From NCBI GenBank assembly GCA_049695975.1, contig JBAVTE010000007.1, positions 1 to 26,875 on the forward strand: a stretch of DNA of 26,875 nt, given 5' to 3'. Made by a program: the position numbers and the translations under genes. The stretch is from CAILDB01 sp049695975 (lineage in GTDB: Bacteria; Patescibacteriota; Minisyncoccia; Phycocordibacterales; GWA1-40-21). The notes under the pieces were generated by a model. It saw only the letters and a list, made by a program, of their open reading frames with translations, had not been told where the DNA came from and did not search any database. Shown piece after piece: positions 13,989 through 20,691 of this stretch. Positions within the stretch are counted from its first letter, which is position 1; every line of letters begins with the position of its first letter.

Positions 13989-16442
13989 TTAAATCAAAGT
14001 AACAGATGCAATAGAATCCCCTTCTCGGAGCTTCATGATGCGGACACCTTGGGTCTGACGACCGAGAGATGGAATTTCTTTCACATCTACACGGATGACC
14101 TGACTCTTTTTGGAAATAGCTGCAATTTCCTCTTCATTTTCAAGCACGATTCTAGAAGAAATAATCTCGCCAGTTTTTGCAGTCACTTTCATTGTCTTGA
14201 TTCCTGAACCGCCTCTGTTTTGGATTTTATATTCTTTGAGGGCGGTCTTTTTGCCATAGCCATTTGCGCTGACTACCAAAAGCTCTGGGTTGACTGCATC
14301 TTTTTTGATAACATCTGTTCCTACGACAAAATCACCTTTTTTGAGTTTGATAGCTCGCACACCAGAAGCAGTCCTACCCATTACTCGAATACTTTTATCT
14401 TTGAAGTGAATTGCTTGCCCCTTTGAAGTAGCAATCACAACTTCATCACCCTCGGAAACAAATAGCGCAGAGCGAAGCTCATCGTTGTCGTGTAAACCAA
14501 TGGCAAGCAGACCATTTCTTCGAACATCTTTAAAACTATCTGCATCTACTCTCTTTGCAATTCCTTCTTTTGTAACAAAAATAAGAGAAAGTTTGAGATT
14601 TTTGAGTTCTTTTGGCATTGCGAGAACAGAGGTAATCTTTTCTTCGGGAGAAATAGAAAGATAATTGACAATAGCTTTGCCTTTTGTAGCTCTCTTCCCT
14701 TCTGGCAAATCATACATTTTGATCTGATAGGCCTTGCCTTTGTCTGAAAAGAAAAGAATGTCGTTGTGCGAAGAAGCTGTAAGGAAGTGTGTAATAAAGT
14801 CTTCTTCCTTTGTATCAAGATCCACTACACCTACGCCACCTCTCTTTTGTTTCCTATATTCGTCTGGGTTCGTCCTTTTGACATATCCCCCTGAAGTCAA
14901 AACCAAAACACTTTCTTCGTCCGGAATGAGGTCTTCGTCGGACATCGCTGTAACACCAGACTTTATGACTCTCGTCTTTCTATCATCGCCATATTTGGCC
15001 TTTGCATCGATAAGCTCGGTTTTTACTATTTCTAAAATTCTTTTTGGCTTAGACAAAATATCTGTAAGATCTTTGATGATTGCTTGCACTTCGGCAAGCT
15101 CATCTTCGATTTTCTTTCTCTCAAGTCCGGCAAGCTTCTGAAGCTTCATTTCCAAAATCGCGTTTGCTTGAATCTCACTAAACTTAAAGATCTTCATCAA
15201 GCTCGCTCTTGCATCATCTACATCTTTGGACTTTTTGATAAGCTTGATAATCTCATCTATATGATCAAGTGCTTTTTTGAGCCCAAGTAAGATATGTTCT
15301 CTGGCCTCTGCTTTTCTCAAATCAAATTCGGTTCTTCTTTTGATCACAACTTTTCTGTGTTCTATAAAATAATCGAGGTATGATTTCAAAGAAAGAGTTT
15401 TTGGCACTCCGTCGACGAGAGCAAGCATGTTGTAATTGAATGACTCTTCGAGCTGAGTGTGCTTATACAAAAAGTTTAAAACTTTCTGTGGCTGGGCTCC
15501 ATTTTTCAAATCAATCGCAATACGAAGATCCTTGGCTGATTCATCGCGAAGACCTTTTATGCCGTCTATTTTCTTCTCACGCACAAGGTCGGCAATAGCT
15601 ACTATAAGGTCGGCTTTGTTGACTCTAAAAGGAATAGAAGAAATGATAATTTGAAACTGGCCTTTTTTGTCTTCTACTATTTCAGCCACACCGCGAGTGA
15701 CTACTCCACCACGGCCATTTAAATAAGCGTGATTTATATCTGTTTGATTGTAAACAATTCCACCAGTGGGAAAATCTGGGCCTTTGACAAATTTTAGCAA
15801 GTCCTCGGTGGTAGCATCTTTGTCTTCTATAAGATGAAGTGTGGCATCGACAACTTCATTTAAATTGTGCGGAGGAATATTGGTCGCCATACCGACAGCA
15901 ATACCTAGTGTGCCATTCAAAAGTAAATTGGGCAGACCAGAAGGTAAAACAGATGGCTCCTTTTTTGTATTGTCGTAGTTGGGAACCCAATTCACTGTAT
16001 CTTTGTCGAGATCTCGGAGCATTTCGCCAGCGATTTTGGACATTTTGGCCTCGGTGTACCTCATAGCGGCAGCAGAATCTCCATCAATGTTTCCAAAGTT
16101 TCCCTGGCCTATGATAAGAGGATATCTATAAGAAAAGTCCTGTGCCATTTTGACCATGGTGTCATACACAGCGACATCGCCGTGCGGGTGGTAATTTCCT
16201 AGCACTTCTCCTACGACTGCTGCAGACTTCCTCGTCTTTGCATTTGAAGTGAGGCCTATCTCCTGCATAGCAAAAAGAATTCTTCGGTGAACAGGCTTCA
16301 AACCGTCACGGACATCCGGAAGAGCGCGGTCTGTAATGACAGACATCGCATAGTCAATAAACGACTCTTTCATTTCGGTCGTGATGCTTCGGTCAGATAT
16401 TTTTGCATTTACTATTATTTTTTCTTTTGGTTCTTCTTTCAT
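13989..16442 (-). CDS. gyrA: DNA gyrase subunit A
   Basis: The 817 residues form the breakage-reunion subunit of DNA gyrase, which introduces negative supercoils with GyrB (not in the window). The catalytic Tyr is Y129 in AAAMRYTEAKM. The DNA-gate region LGNYHPHGDVAVYDTMVKM (81-99) has Val at the position of E. coli Ser83 and keeps the Asp87 equivalent. The C-terminal beta-pinwheel has a QKRGGVG box (near residue 530), a variant of the GyrA box QRRGGKG, which favours gyrase over ParC. The start is preceded by a good promoter and no SD. It stands alone between two hairpins. ParC is the alternative, made less likely by the box. Confidence 0.93.
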   Translation of the reverse strand: MKEEPKEKIIVNAKISDRSITTEMKESFIDYAMSVITDRALPDVRDGLKPVHRRILFAMQEIGLTSNAKTRKSAAVVGEVLGNYHPHGDVAVYDTMVKMAQDFSYRYPLIIGQGNFGNIDGDSAAAMRYTEAKMSKIAGEMLRDLDKDTVNWVPNYDNTKKEPSVLPSGLPNLLLNGTLGIAVGMATNIPPHNLNEVVDATLHLIEDKDATTEDLLKFVKGPDFPTGGIVYNQTDINHAYLNGRGGVVTRGVAEIVEDKKGQFQIIISSIPFRVNKADLIVAIADLVREKKIDGIKGLRDESAKDLRIAIDLKNGAQPQKVLNFLYKHTQLEESFNYNMLALVDGVPKTLSLKSYLDYFIEHRKVVIKRRTEFDLRKAEAREHILLGLKKALDHIDEIIKLIKKSKDVDDARASLMKIFKFSEIQANAILEMKLQKLAGLERKKIEDELAEVQAIIKDLTDILSKPKRILEIVKTELIDAKAKYGDDRKTRVIKSGVTAMSDEDLIPDEESVLVLTSGGYVKRTNPDEYRKQKRGGVGVVDLDTKEEDFITHFLTASSHNDILFFSDKGKAYQIKMYDLPEGKRATKGKAIVNYLSISPEEKITSVLAMPKELKNLKLSLIFVTKEGIAKRVDADSFKDVRRNGLLAIGLHDNDELRSALFVSEGDEVVIATSKGQAIHFKDKSIRVMGRTASGVRAIKLKKGDFVVGTDVIKKDAVNPELLVVSANGYGKKTALKEYKIQNRGGSGIKTMKVTAKTGEIISSRIVLENEEEIAAISKKSQVIRVDVKEIPSLGRQTQGVRIMKLREGDSIASVTLI

Positions 16443-16453
16443 TTTTTTTGTTT

Positions 16454-16481
16454 AGTTTAGCACATTATCATATGAGTTCAA
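16454..16481 (-). promoter_or_regulatory. Promoter of gyrA
   Basis: Minus-strand TTGAAC (16476-16481), 16 bases and TAAACT (16454-16459), with TGC just before the -10 (extended -10). The -10 ends 11 bases before the ATG. Confidence 0.65.
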
Positions 16482-16497
16482 TCTGGATCGATGTGAG

Positions 16498-16530
16498 CAG
16501 TCGAATTTTTTGCTGCAAAAAATTCGACTG
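16498..16530 (-). terminator. Terminator between the small membrane gene and gyrA
   Basis: CAGTCGAATTTTTT (16498-16511) and AAAAAATTCGACTG (16517-16530) form a 14-bp perfect stem with a GCTGC loop, 19 bases downstream of the small gene's stop. Confidence 0.75.
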
Positions 16531-16548
16531 TGATCTCTGACTCCGATT

Positions 16549-16758
16549 TCATTCCCCGATCACTTTTAAAAACATTCCTTTGAAAACTTCGGCCGGGCCA
16601 CTAGAAGATACTGTCGCACTACCAGAAACTTTATTTATCATCGCTATATTATAATTTTGAAGCCCATAAAAGAAAACCCCGCTGACTATCAAAATCAATA
16701 CCAGAAATATTACCACAAAAAATATTAACTTTCTTTCTTCTTCAATTCTTAATTTCAT
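16549..16758 (-). CDS. Small single-TM hypothetical protein
   Basis: The 69 residues start MKLRIEEERKLIFFV and have one transmembrane helix (about 11-32), followed by a Ser/Gly-rich outer segment and EVFKGMFLKVIGE. I do not recognise a family. The longer in-frame start (up to 16773) would translate the end of repeat element E1, so the ATG at 16758 is chosen. It directly follows CTAACGGG, exactly as the starts of pth and the S1 gene do. A TATAAT inside E1 (about 31 bases upstream of this ATG) may be its promoter. A terminator follows. Confidence 0.65.
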   Translation of the reverse strand: MKLRIEEERKLIFFVVIFLVLILIVSGVFFYGLQNYNIAMINKVSGSATVSSSGPAEVFKGMFLKVIGE

Positions 16759-16881
16759 CCCGTTAGAGATCAAAGTGTTATGAATTATACCTTGGTCTAT
16801 TTATTTAATAATTGTTGTTAAATTTAATAATTTTATTTACTCTACGGAAACAATCGGATTGTTTCCTATCTCTAACGGGAT
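16757..16881 (-). repeat. Start-codon-abutting repeat element E1
   Basis: The termini ATCCCGTTAGAGAT and ATCTCTAACGGGAT (16757-16770 and 16868-16881) are perfect 14-base inverted repeats. Inside are CATAACACTTTG next to the gene-proximal end and a perfect hairpin GGAAACAAT-CGG-ATTGTTTCC (16846-16866) near the other end. The gene-proximal end runs into the ATG of the small membrane protein. The distal end lies 14 bases past the stop of the MBL-fold gene. It shares its scaffold with E2 and E3. Confidence 0.88.
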
Positions 16882-16895
16882 TCATTCCCTTGATT

Positions 16896-17534
16896 TTACA
16901 CATTCGCTGACAATACCACCACTTCACCTTCCTTACCTTCAAGTTCTTTCCTCTTGATAGTCAGCTTGTCTATTGGCTTCACATTCTCTTCTCCACATTC
17001 TTTCAGAAACTTTTTCAAAGCATCTTTATCTCCCACTTCACCATAATGCATCGGAATAATTATTTTGGGTTCTATTTCCACGGAAATTTTTTCAGCTTGC
17101 GCAGGGTTGAGCACTCCGTCTCCACCAATTGGTATAAAAAGAATATCTACATCACCGATTCCCTCTACAATATTTTTTGGTAATTCGCTTCCTTCAAACG
17201 CACCGAGAAAACAGAGATTCATATTTTCCAAATTGATTGAGTAAACGGTGTTTATTTTTTCTTTTCCACCATATTTTGTTTTTGACAGAAAGCCTTTTAT
17301 TGTAATGCCTTTGATTTCATATTCTCCCGGACCAGAAATGACAAAAGGTGCTTTTTCCGCAAAAGCGACAACATCTGCACCATTAAAATCGTCATCATCC
17401 GCCGAAATAATTGCAATATCCGAGCCAAACTTTGCCGTCTTAAACTTCGACTCTTTTGAAACAGGATTTAACGCAATAGTAACATCGCCAAACTGCACTT
17501 TAAAAAACTCAATGCCTTGGTAAGTGATAATCAT
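16896..17534 (-). CDS. Metallo-beta-lactamase-fold protein lacking canonical metal ligands
   Basis: The 212 residues align in outline with the COG2220-type (UlaG-like) Zn-dependent hydrolases: MIITYQGIEFFKVQFGDVTIALNP at the start, PGEYEIKGITIKGF in the middle and PKIIIPMHYG near the end (H163). The usual HxHxDH metal-binding motif is replaced by ISADDDDFN (43-51), and the later GD motif reads GAFEG. Canonical zinc chemistry is therefore unlikely. It may be a non-catalytic member, or use Asp ligands. The promoter TTGAAA-17-TATAAT ends six bases before the ATG, so the mRNA is leaderless. Repeat E1 and the small membrane gene follow on the same strand. Confidence 0.82.
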   Translation of the reverse strand: MIITYQGIEFFKVQFGDVTIALNPVSKESKFKTAKFGSDIAIISADDDDFNGADVVAFAEKAPFVISGPGEYEIKGITIKGFLSKTKYGGKEKINTVYSINLENMNLCFLGAFEGSELPKNIVEGIGDVDILFIPIGGDGVLNPAQAEKISVEIEPKIIIPMHYGEVGDKDALKKFLKECGEENVKPIDKLTIKRKELEGKEGEVVVLSANV

Positions 17535-17540
17535 GTGTGT

Positions 17541-17569
17541 ATTATAACAAAAGTAAAATATAGTTTCAA
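17541..17569 (-). promoter_or_regulatory. Promoter of the MBL-fold gene, leaderless start
   Basis: Minus-strand TTGAAA (17564-17569), 17 bases and TATAAT (17541-17546). Only six bases separate the -10 from the ATG, so the transcript should start at or next to the A of the start codon. It is the clearest leaderless case in the window. Confidence 0.8.
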
Positions 17570-17598
17570 GTTAAAATTTAACGAAAGTGATCATAAAT

Positions 17599-17719
17599 AT
17601 CAAAACTTTTTTAGATGAAAGCGAGAATGTTCAAATTTCGAGAGTCTGGTTGAGGCACCTATCAAGGCCGACCCGAGGACCTCAGAATTTGAACACTCTC
17701 GCTTTCACAAAGTTTTGAT
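17599..17719. repeat. Long imperfect palindrome between divergent genes
   Basis: The left arm (17599-17637), with ATCAAAACTTT and TGAAAGCGAGAATGTTCAAA, pairs with the right arm (17686-17719), with one six-base bulge and one mismatch. Inner TCTG/CAGA and GAGG/CCTC pairs surround a core with GGCCGACCCGAGG. It resembles the palindromes at 1-119, 2983-3100 and 13835-13984 in size and in having a GC-rich core. Confidence 0.75.
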
Positions 17720-17739
17720 TTTTCAAATTTAAATTGCTA

Positions 17740-17767
17740 TTTACAAATTATTCATATTTGCTACACT
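17740..17767 (+). promoter_or_regulatory. Candidate promoter for the S1-gene leader
   Basis: TTTACA (17740-17745), 16 bases and TACACT (17762-17767), preceded by TGC (extended -10). Transcription from about 17774 would make a leader of roughly 240 bases before the S1-domain ATG. Confidence 0.5.
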
Positions 17768-17773
17768 ACTCAT

Positions 17774-17883
17774 ATTATAAGTTGCGTGAAAGAGTAATCC
17801 CACAAGTCGAGGGCCTGGGCCAGACAAAATGGAGCTTTTACACAAAAAGCGCGCCTTATTTAGGCGCCATTATATTTTATAGG
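17774..17883 (+). other. Structured leader or small RNA upstream of the S1-domain gene
   Basis: The stretch is more GC-rich than its surroundings. It contains CGAGGGCCTGGGCC and a hairpin GCGCCT-TATTT-AGGCGC (about 17851-17867) followed by an A/T stretch. It matches no RNA family that I can name. It could be a regulatory leader or a small stable RNA. Confidence 0.3.
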
Positions 17884-18016
17884 TCCCGTTAGAGATAGAT
17901 GTTTTTTTTACAACAAAAAAATCATCGTAGAGAATCTAAGTTCTCATGTTTAACAGGATTTGTAAAAATGTTCAGATTAAAGTGCCAATTCATAACACTT
18001 TGATCTCTAACGGGAT
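17884..18016 (+). repeat. Start-codon-abutting repeat element E3
   Basis: The termini are TCCCGTTAGAGAT (from 17884) and ATCTCTAACGGGAT (18003-18016), and the element is oriented toward the S1 gene. It shares TTTAACAGGATTTG and AGTGCCAATTCATAACACTT with E2. The distal hairpin differs from E1 and E2: GATG-TTTTTTT around ACAAC with AAAAAAA-TCATC (17898-17926). The gene-proximal end merges into the S1-domain ATG at 18015. Confidence 0.88.
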
Positions 18017-19151
18017 GAGTATTAAAAAAGCAAAAGAGATATTGGAAGAATTAAATGAAGAAGTCAAATCTGTTCAAAAGAACACTTTGATGACAAAGTT
18101 TTTTAATGACACAAAAAATCCTCCAGCTACAGACGATGTAGTAGAAGGAAAGGTTATTGGAATTGAAAAAGCAAAGGTTTTTGTAAATCTTGAACCATTT
18201 GGTACCGGTATTATTTTTGGAAAAGAATTTATCACAGCGAGAGATATTATAAGGAAGTTAAATATTGGCGATGTAGTCTCTGCAAAAGTTATAACGGGTG
18301 ACAACAAGGATGGTTATATAGAACTTTCGCTCAAAGAAGCTAGACAAGCACTTATCTGGGAAGAAGCTGAAAAAGCTATCAAAGACAAAATAGTTTTTGA
18401 TCTACCGATTCAAGAAGCAAACAAAGGTGGACTCATTATCTCATGGCAAGGAATCTTGGGTTTCCTTCCAGCTTCACAGCTCAAATCAGAACATTATCCA
18501 AAAGTTGAAGATGGAAACAAAGACAGAATTTTAGAAGAACTCAAGAAAATGGTTGGACAAAAAATATCTGTTTCTATCATTACTGCTTCTCCAAAAGAGG
18601 GCAAAATGATATTCTCAGAAAAGAATTCGGAAAAAAAGGAAAAGAGCCAAAAAACAAATGACAAATATAAAGTCGGAGATGAGCTAGACGGAGTTGTGAC
18701 TGGAGTTGTGGATTTCGGAGTTTTTGTAAAGCTCGGAGATGGACTCGAGGGTCTTGTACATATTTCAGAAATAGACTGGTCACTAGTCGAAAATCCAAGA
18801 GCCCTTTACAAGGAAGGTGATGCTGTAAAAGTAAAAGTCATAGAAGTCAAAGATGGAAAGGTTTCTCTTTCTATCAAAGCATTAAAGACAAATCCTTGGG
18901 TTGAGGCAGAAAATAAATATAAGAAAGGAGATGAAGTAGAAGCTGTGGTCATCAAATTCAATAAATTTGGTGCACTCGCAAGTATTGAGGAAGGTGTTGC
19001 GGGGCTTGTACATATTTCTGATTTCGGAAGTGAACTAAAAATGAAAGCTAAAATAAGTTTGGGTAAAAATTTCAAATTCAAAATAAACGCTTTTGACGCA
19101 AAGACGCAAAAAATGGGTTTGAGCTTTGTAGATACAGAAAAAGTAGTTTAA
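18015..19151 (+). CDS. rpsA: S1-domain RNA-binding protein (30S protein S1-like)
   Basis: The 378 residues from MSIKKAKEILEELNEE contain four S1 (OB-fold) repeats. Their starts are near DVVEGKVIGIEKAKVFVNLE, PIQEANKGGLIISWQGILGF, GDELDGVVTGVVDFGVFVKL and GDEVEAVVIKFNKFGALASI. The last two carry the consensus GLVHISE/D. S1 binds mRNA on the small subunit; the shorter CPR forms have four rather than six domains. The ATG at 18015 is chosen over the in-frame start at 17946 because the extension (ending IHNTLISNG) is just translated repeat E3. No SD is present; the ATG abuts CTAACGGG. A strong terminator follows. Confidence 0.88.
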   Translation: MSIKKAKEILEELNEEVKSVQKNTLMTKFFNDTKNPPATDDVVEGKVIGIEKAKVFVNLEPFGTGIIFGKEFITARDIIRKLNIGDVVSAKVITGDNKDGYIELSLKEARQALIWEEAEKAIKDKIVFDLPIQEANKGGLIISWQGILGFLPASQLKSEHYPKVEDGNKDRILEELKKMVGQKISVSIITASPKEGKMIFSEKNSEKKEKSQKTNDKYKVGDELDGVVTGVVDFGVFVKLGDGLEGLVHISEIDWSLVENPRALYKEGDAVKVKVIEVKDGKVSLSIKALKTNPWVEAENKYKKGDEVEAVVIKFNKFGALASIEEGVAGLVHISDFGSELKMKAKISLGKNFKFKINAFDAKTQKMGLSFVDTEKVV

Positions 19152-19162
19152 AAGAAAACTAA

Positions 19163-19200
19163 AACAAAAGGGCGCGCGGGTTACCGCGCGCCCTTTTGTT
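19163..19200 (+). terminator. Terminator of the S1-domain gene
   Basis: AACAAAAGGGCGCGCGG (19163-19179) and CCGCGCGCCCTTTTGTT (19184-19200) form a 17-bp perfect stem with a GTTA loop and a T run. Confidence 0.95.
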
Positions 19201-19212
19201 TACCATAATTAA

Positions 19213-19275
19213 AAATGAGCCCATAGCTGAAAGACAGCTTTGAGCTCATTGCTTTGTTTAGACACCATGTGTCTG
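19213..19275 (-). terminator. Paired hairpins downstream of the Cys-rich gene
   Basis: AATGAGC...GCTCATT with an inner AGCTG-AAAGA-CAGCT, and a second small hairpin AGACAC-CAT-GTGTCT, lie after the minus-strand gene that ends at 19299. Together with the S1 terminator they separate the two convergent units. U-tracts are weak. Confidence 0.45.
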
Positions 19276-19298
19276 AATATTTCTTTCATTTTGAACAT

Positions 19299-19634
19299 CT
19301 AGAACTTCTGCTTAAGACCAAGACAGTTACCTTTCCTTCGCTTAGCAGTTCCTGATCGTTTGATACAAATACCATGAAGGTGGCTTCCTTTTGCACACCT
19401 ATCACCAGATTCACCATTGCTAATTAAAAAAATACAATCATCGGTCTTCCTGTCTCTTGCTTTGCAAATATTCTGACAATGTTTATAAGGAATACCGATC
19501 GGGAATCTAAATCCTGGATTTAAATTCAAACATACAGTGCAAATCCCAGTTTTTACATCAAAACCACGATCCCAATTAGGTATAAATTCTAAACCACAAA
19601 CCTCACAAAGTACCAATTTTTTCCTAAAGGACAT
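19299..19634 (-). CDS. Cys-rich putative zinc-ribbon protein, orphan
   Basis: The 111 residues start MSFRKKLVLCEVCGLEF. Cys pairs CEVC (10-13) and CTVC suggest a zinc ribbon; HCQNICK, DDCIF, RCAKGSHLHGICIKR and NCLG add more Cys/His. The C-terminal end is basic. No family is recognised. I chose the third in-frame ATG (19634) because AAAGGA lies six bases upstream; the ATGs at 19667 and 19652 have no SD. SD use here is unlike the neighbouring core genes and suggests an accessory origin. A promoter and a 10-codon ORF with strong SD lie upstream. A nucleic-acid-binding role is possible but unsupported beyond the Cys pattern. Confidence 0.6.
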   Translation of the reverse strand: MSFRKKLVLCEVCGLEFIPNWDRGFDVKTGICTVCLNLNPGFRFPIGIPYKHCQNICKARDRKTDDCIFLISNGESGDRCAKGSHLHGICIKRSGTAKRRKGNCLGLKQKF

Positions 19635-19675
19635 ATGATTTCCTTTCATAGCAGACCAAGCAAACATCTCTGCTT

Positions 19676-19690
19676 TATCAAGATAAAGTT
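19676..19690 (-). repeat. Small hairpin upstream of the Cys-rich gene
   Basis: CTTTATC-TT-GATAAAG on the minus strand is a perfect stem located about 40 bases before the chosen start. It could affect translation of the gene. Confidence 0.4.
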
Positions 19691-19770
19691 TTTTAGTTCC
19701 CTATCTCTACTGCCAAAACCTTATCACTTACTCGTGTTTAGGGTACACATTTCAGATGTCTGATATGATC

Positions 19771-19803
19771 ACTCTACATTACATGGCATGTGATGGGTCA
19801 TTT
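19771..19803 (-). CDS. Possible leader peptide of 10 codons
   Basis: On the minus strand an ideal SD (AAAGGAGGT) lies five bases before an ATG that opens MTHHMPCNVE and stops. It is about 137 bases upstream of the Cys-rich gene and downstream of a plausible promoter. Such strong SDs are rare in this window, so the short ORF is probably translated. It might be a leader peptide or the remnant of a gene. It shows no run of one amino acid that would suggest classical attenuation. Confidence 0.4.
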
Positions 19804-19841
19804 TTTACCTCCTTTAATTAAAAAAACTATCCTGATTGTCA

Positions 19842-19868
19842 GATTACTCTTTTTATAAAAAATATCAA
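19842..19868 (-). promoter_or_regulatory. Promoter of the Cys-rich gene unit
   Basis: Minus-strand TTGATA and TAATCT are 16 bases apart and lie about 20 bases upstream of the SD of the 10-codon ORF. Confidence 0.5.
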
Positions 19869-19902
19869 GGCTAAAATATCAGTATTAATCCCTACCAAAC
19901 TT

Positions 19903-20499
19903 TTATCTTCCGTTAAACTCCCCCATTGTTTTTTCACGTCCTTCTTCAATTATCATTTTTAGTGCTTCGGAAGCACTTACAGAAACTTTTTTCATTACTT
20001 CAAATTCGCTTTTTGAAAACTTTCCAAGAATTAAGGCAATAACATCTTTTTCTGTAGTTGGTTTTTTTAATTTTCCGCTTGGTGTGGATTTTGAAATACC
20101 TACTCTAACTCTCGCAAATTCTGTTGTATTTATAGCTTTGATAACCGCCTCCACTCCCCTATGCCCACCAGAACTTTTATTGAAAGAAATTTTAAATTTT
20201 CCAAACGGCAAATCAAGATCATCATGAATAAGAATCATCCCTAAAGCATCTTTTTTACTTTTTATCACACATTTTACAGAGTCGCCAGATTTATTCATAA
20301 AGGTCTCCGGCTCCAAAAGCAAAACTTTTGATTTCCCTACTTTTCCACTTGCAGTCAAACCTTTCACTTTTTTATCAAAAACAAGTTCGTCAAAATCATT
20401 CATTTTTGCAAATTCTTCAACAACAATTCTACCGACGTTGTGTCTAGTGTTTTCATATTCCTCTCCAGGGTTTCCTAAACCGACAATTGTGTAATTCAT
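19903..20499 (-). CDS. pth: Peptidyl-tRNA hydrolase
   Basis: The 198-residue enzyme cleaves peptidyl-tRNAs that drop off the ribosome. It begins MNYTIVGLGNPGEEYENTRH, with the family residues N10 and H20 (catalytic). N69 is in FMNKSGD, and D93 is in IHDDLDLPFG. The motif SSGGHRGVEAV also follows the family. The ATG at 20499 is chosen because the in-frame extension to 20532 (MPIHNTLISNG) only translates repeat E2. No SD is present, and the ATG directly follows CTAACGGG as for the S1-domain gene. It is divergent from lepB across E2. No clear terminator is visible after its stop. Confidence 0.95.
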   Translation of the reverse strand: MNYTIVGLGNPGEEYENTRHNVGRIVVEEFAKMNDFDELVFDKKVKGLTASGKVGKSKVLLLEPETFMNKSGDSVKCVIKSKKDALGMILIHDDLDLPFGKFKISFNKSSGGHRGVEAVIKAINTTEFARVRVGISKSTPSGKLKKPTTEKDVIALILGKFSKSEFEVMKKVSVSASEALKMIIEEGREKTMGEFNGR

Positions 20500-20623
20500 C
20501 CCGTTAGAGATCAAAGTGTTATGAATTGGCACTTTAACCTAAATATTAACCAAATCCTGTTAAATCTCGAGAAATTGTTTTCTATACGGAAACAATCTTA
20601 TTGTTTCCTATCTCTAACGGGAT
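20498..20623 (-). repeat. Start-codon-abutting repeat element E2
   Basis: It has the same 14-base inverted termini as E1 (20498-20511 and 20610-20623). The interior GAATTGGCACTTTAA and the AAATCCTGTTAAA block match E3. The hairpin GGAAACAAT-CTT-ATTGTTTCC (20588-20608) matches E1 apart from its loop. The gene-proximal end merges with the pth ATG (minus strand). The distal end is followed by TCATTC, as at E1. Confidence 0.9.
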
Positions 20624-20673
20624 TCATTCTTTTAAAACTAAAAATCATAAAAAACTTGTATCAAATGCCATTC

Positions 20674-20679
20674 TATAAT
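20674..20679 (+). promoter_or_regulatory. -10 element of lepB
   Basis: TATAAT, embedded in the small palindrome TTCTATAATAGAA. It lies 3 bases before the ATG at 20683 and 12 before the ATG at 20692, which favours 20692 as the translated start. No convincing -35 is seen. Confidence 0.5.
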
Positions 20680-20691
20680 AGAATGAACAAA

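Noticed and set aside
14546..15290. Several open frames inside gyrA on both strands
   Set aside because: gyrA is unambiguous here; these are alternative-frame shadows.
17774..17883. 6S RNA, SRP RNA or a known riboswitch upstream of the S1-domain gene
   Set aside because: No diagnostic motif of those families could be recognised; kept only as an unnamed structured leader.
17946..18014. Upstream start for the S1-domain gene
   Set aside because: The extension is encoded by repeat E3 and matches the extension of unrelated pth; the conserved protein begins at 18015.
20521..20691. Upstream start for lepB
   Set aside because: The extension translates repeat E2 and lies upstream of the TATAAT at 20674-20679.
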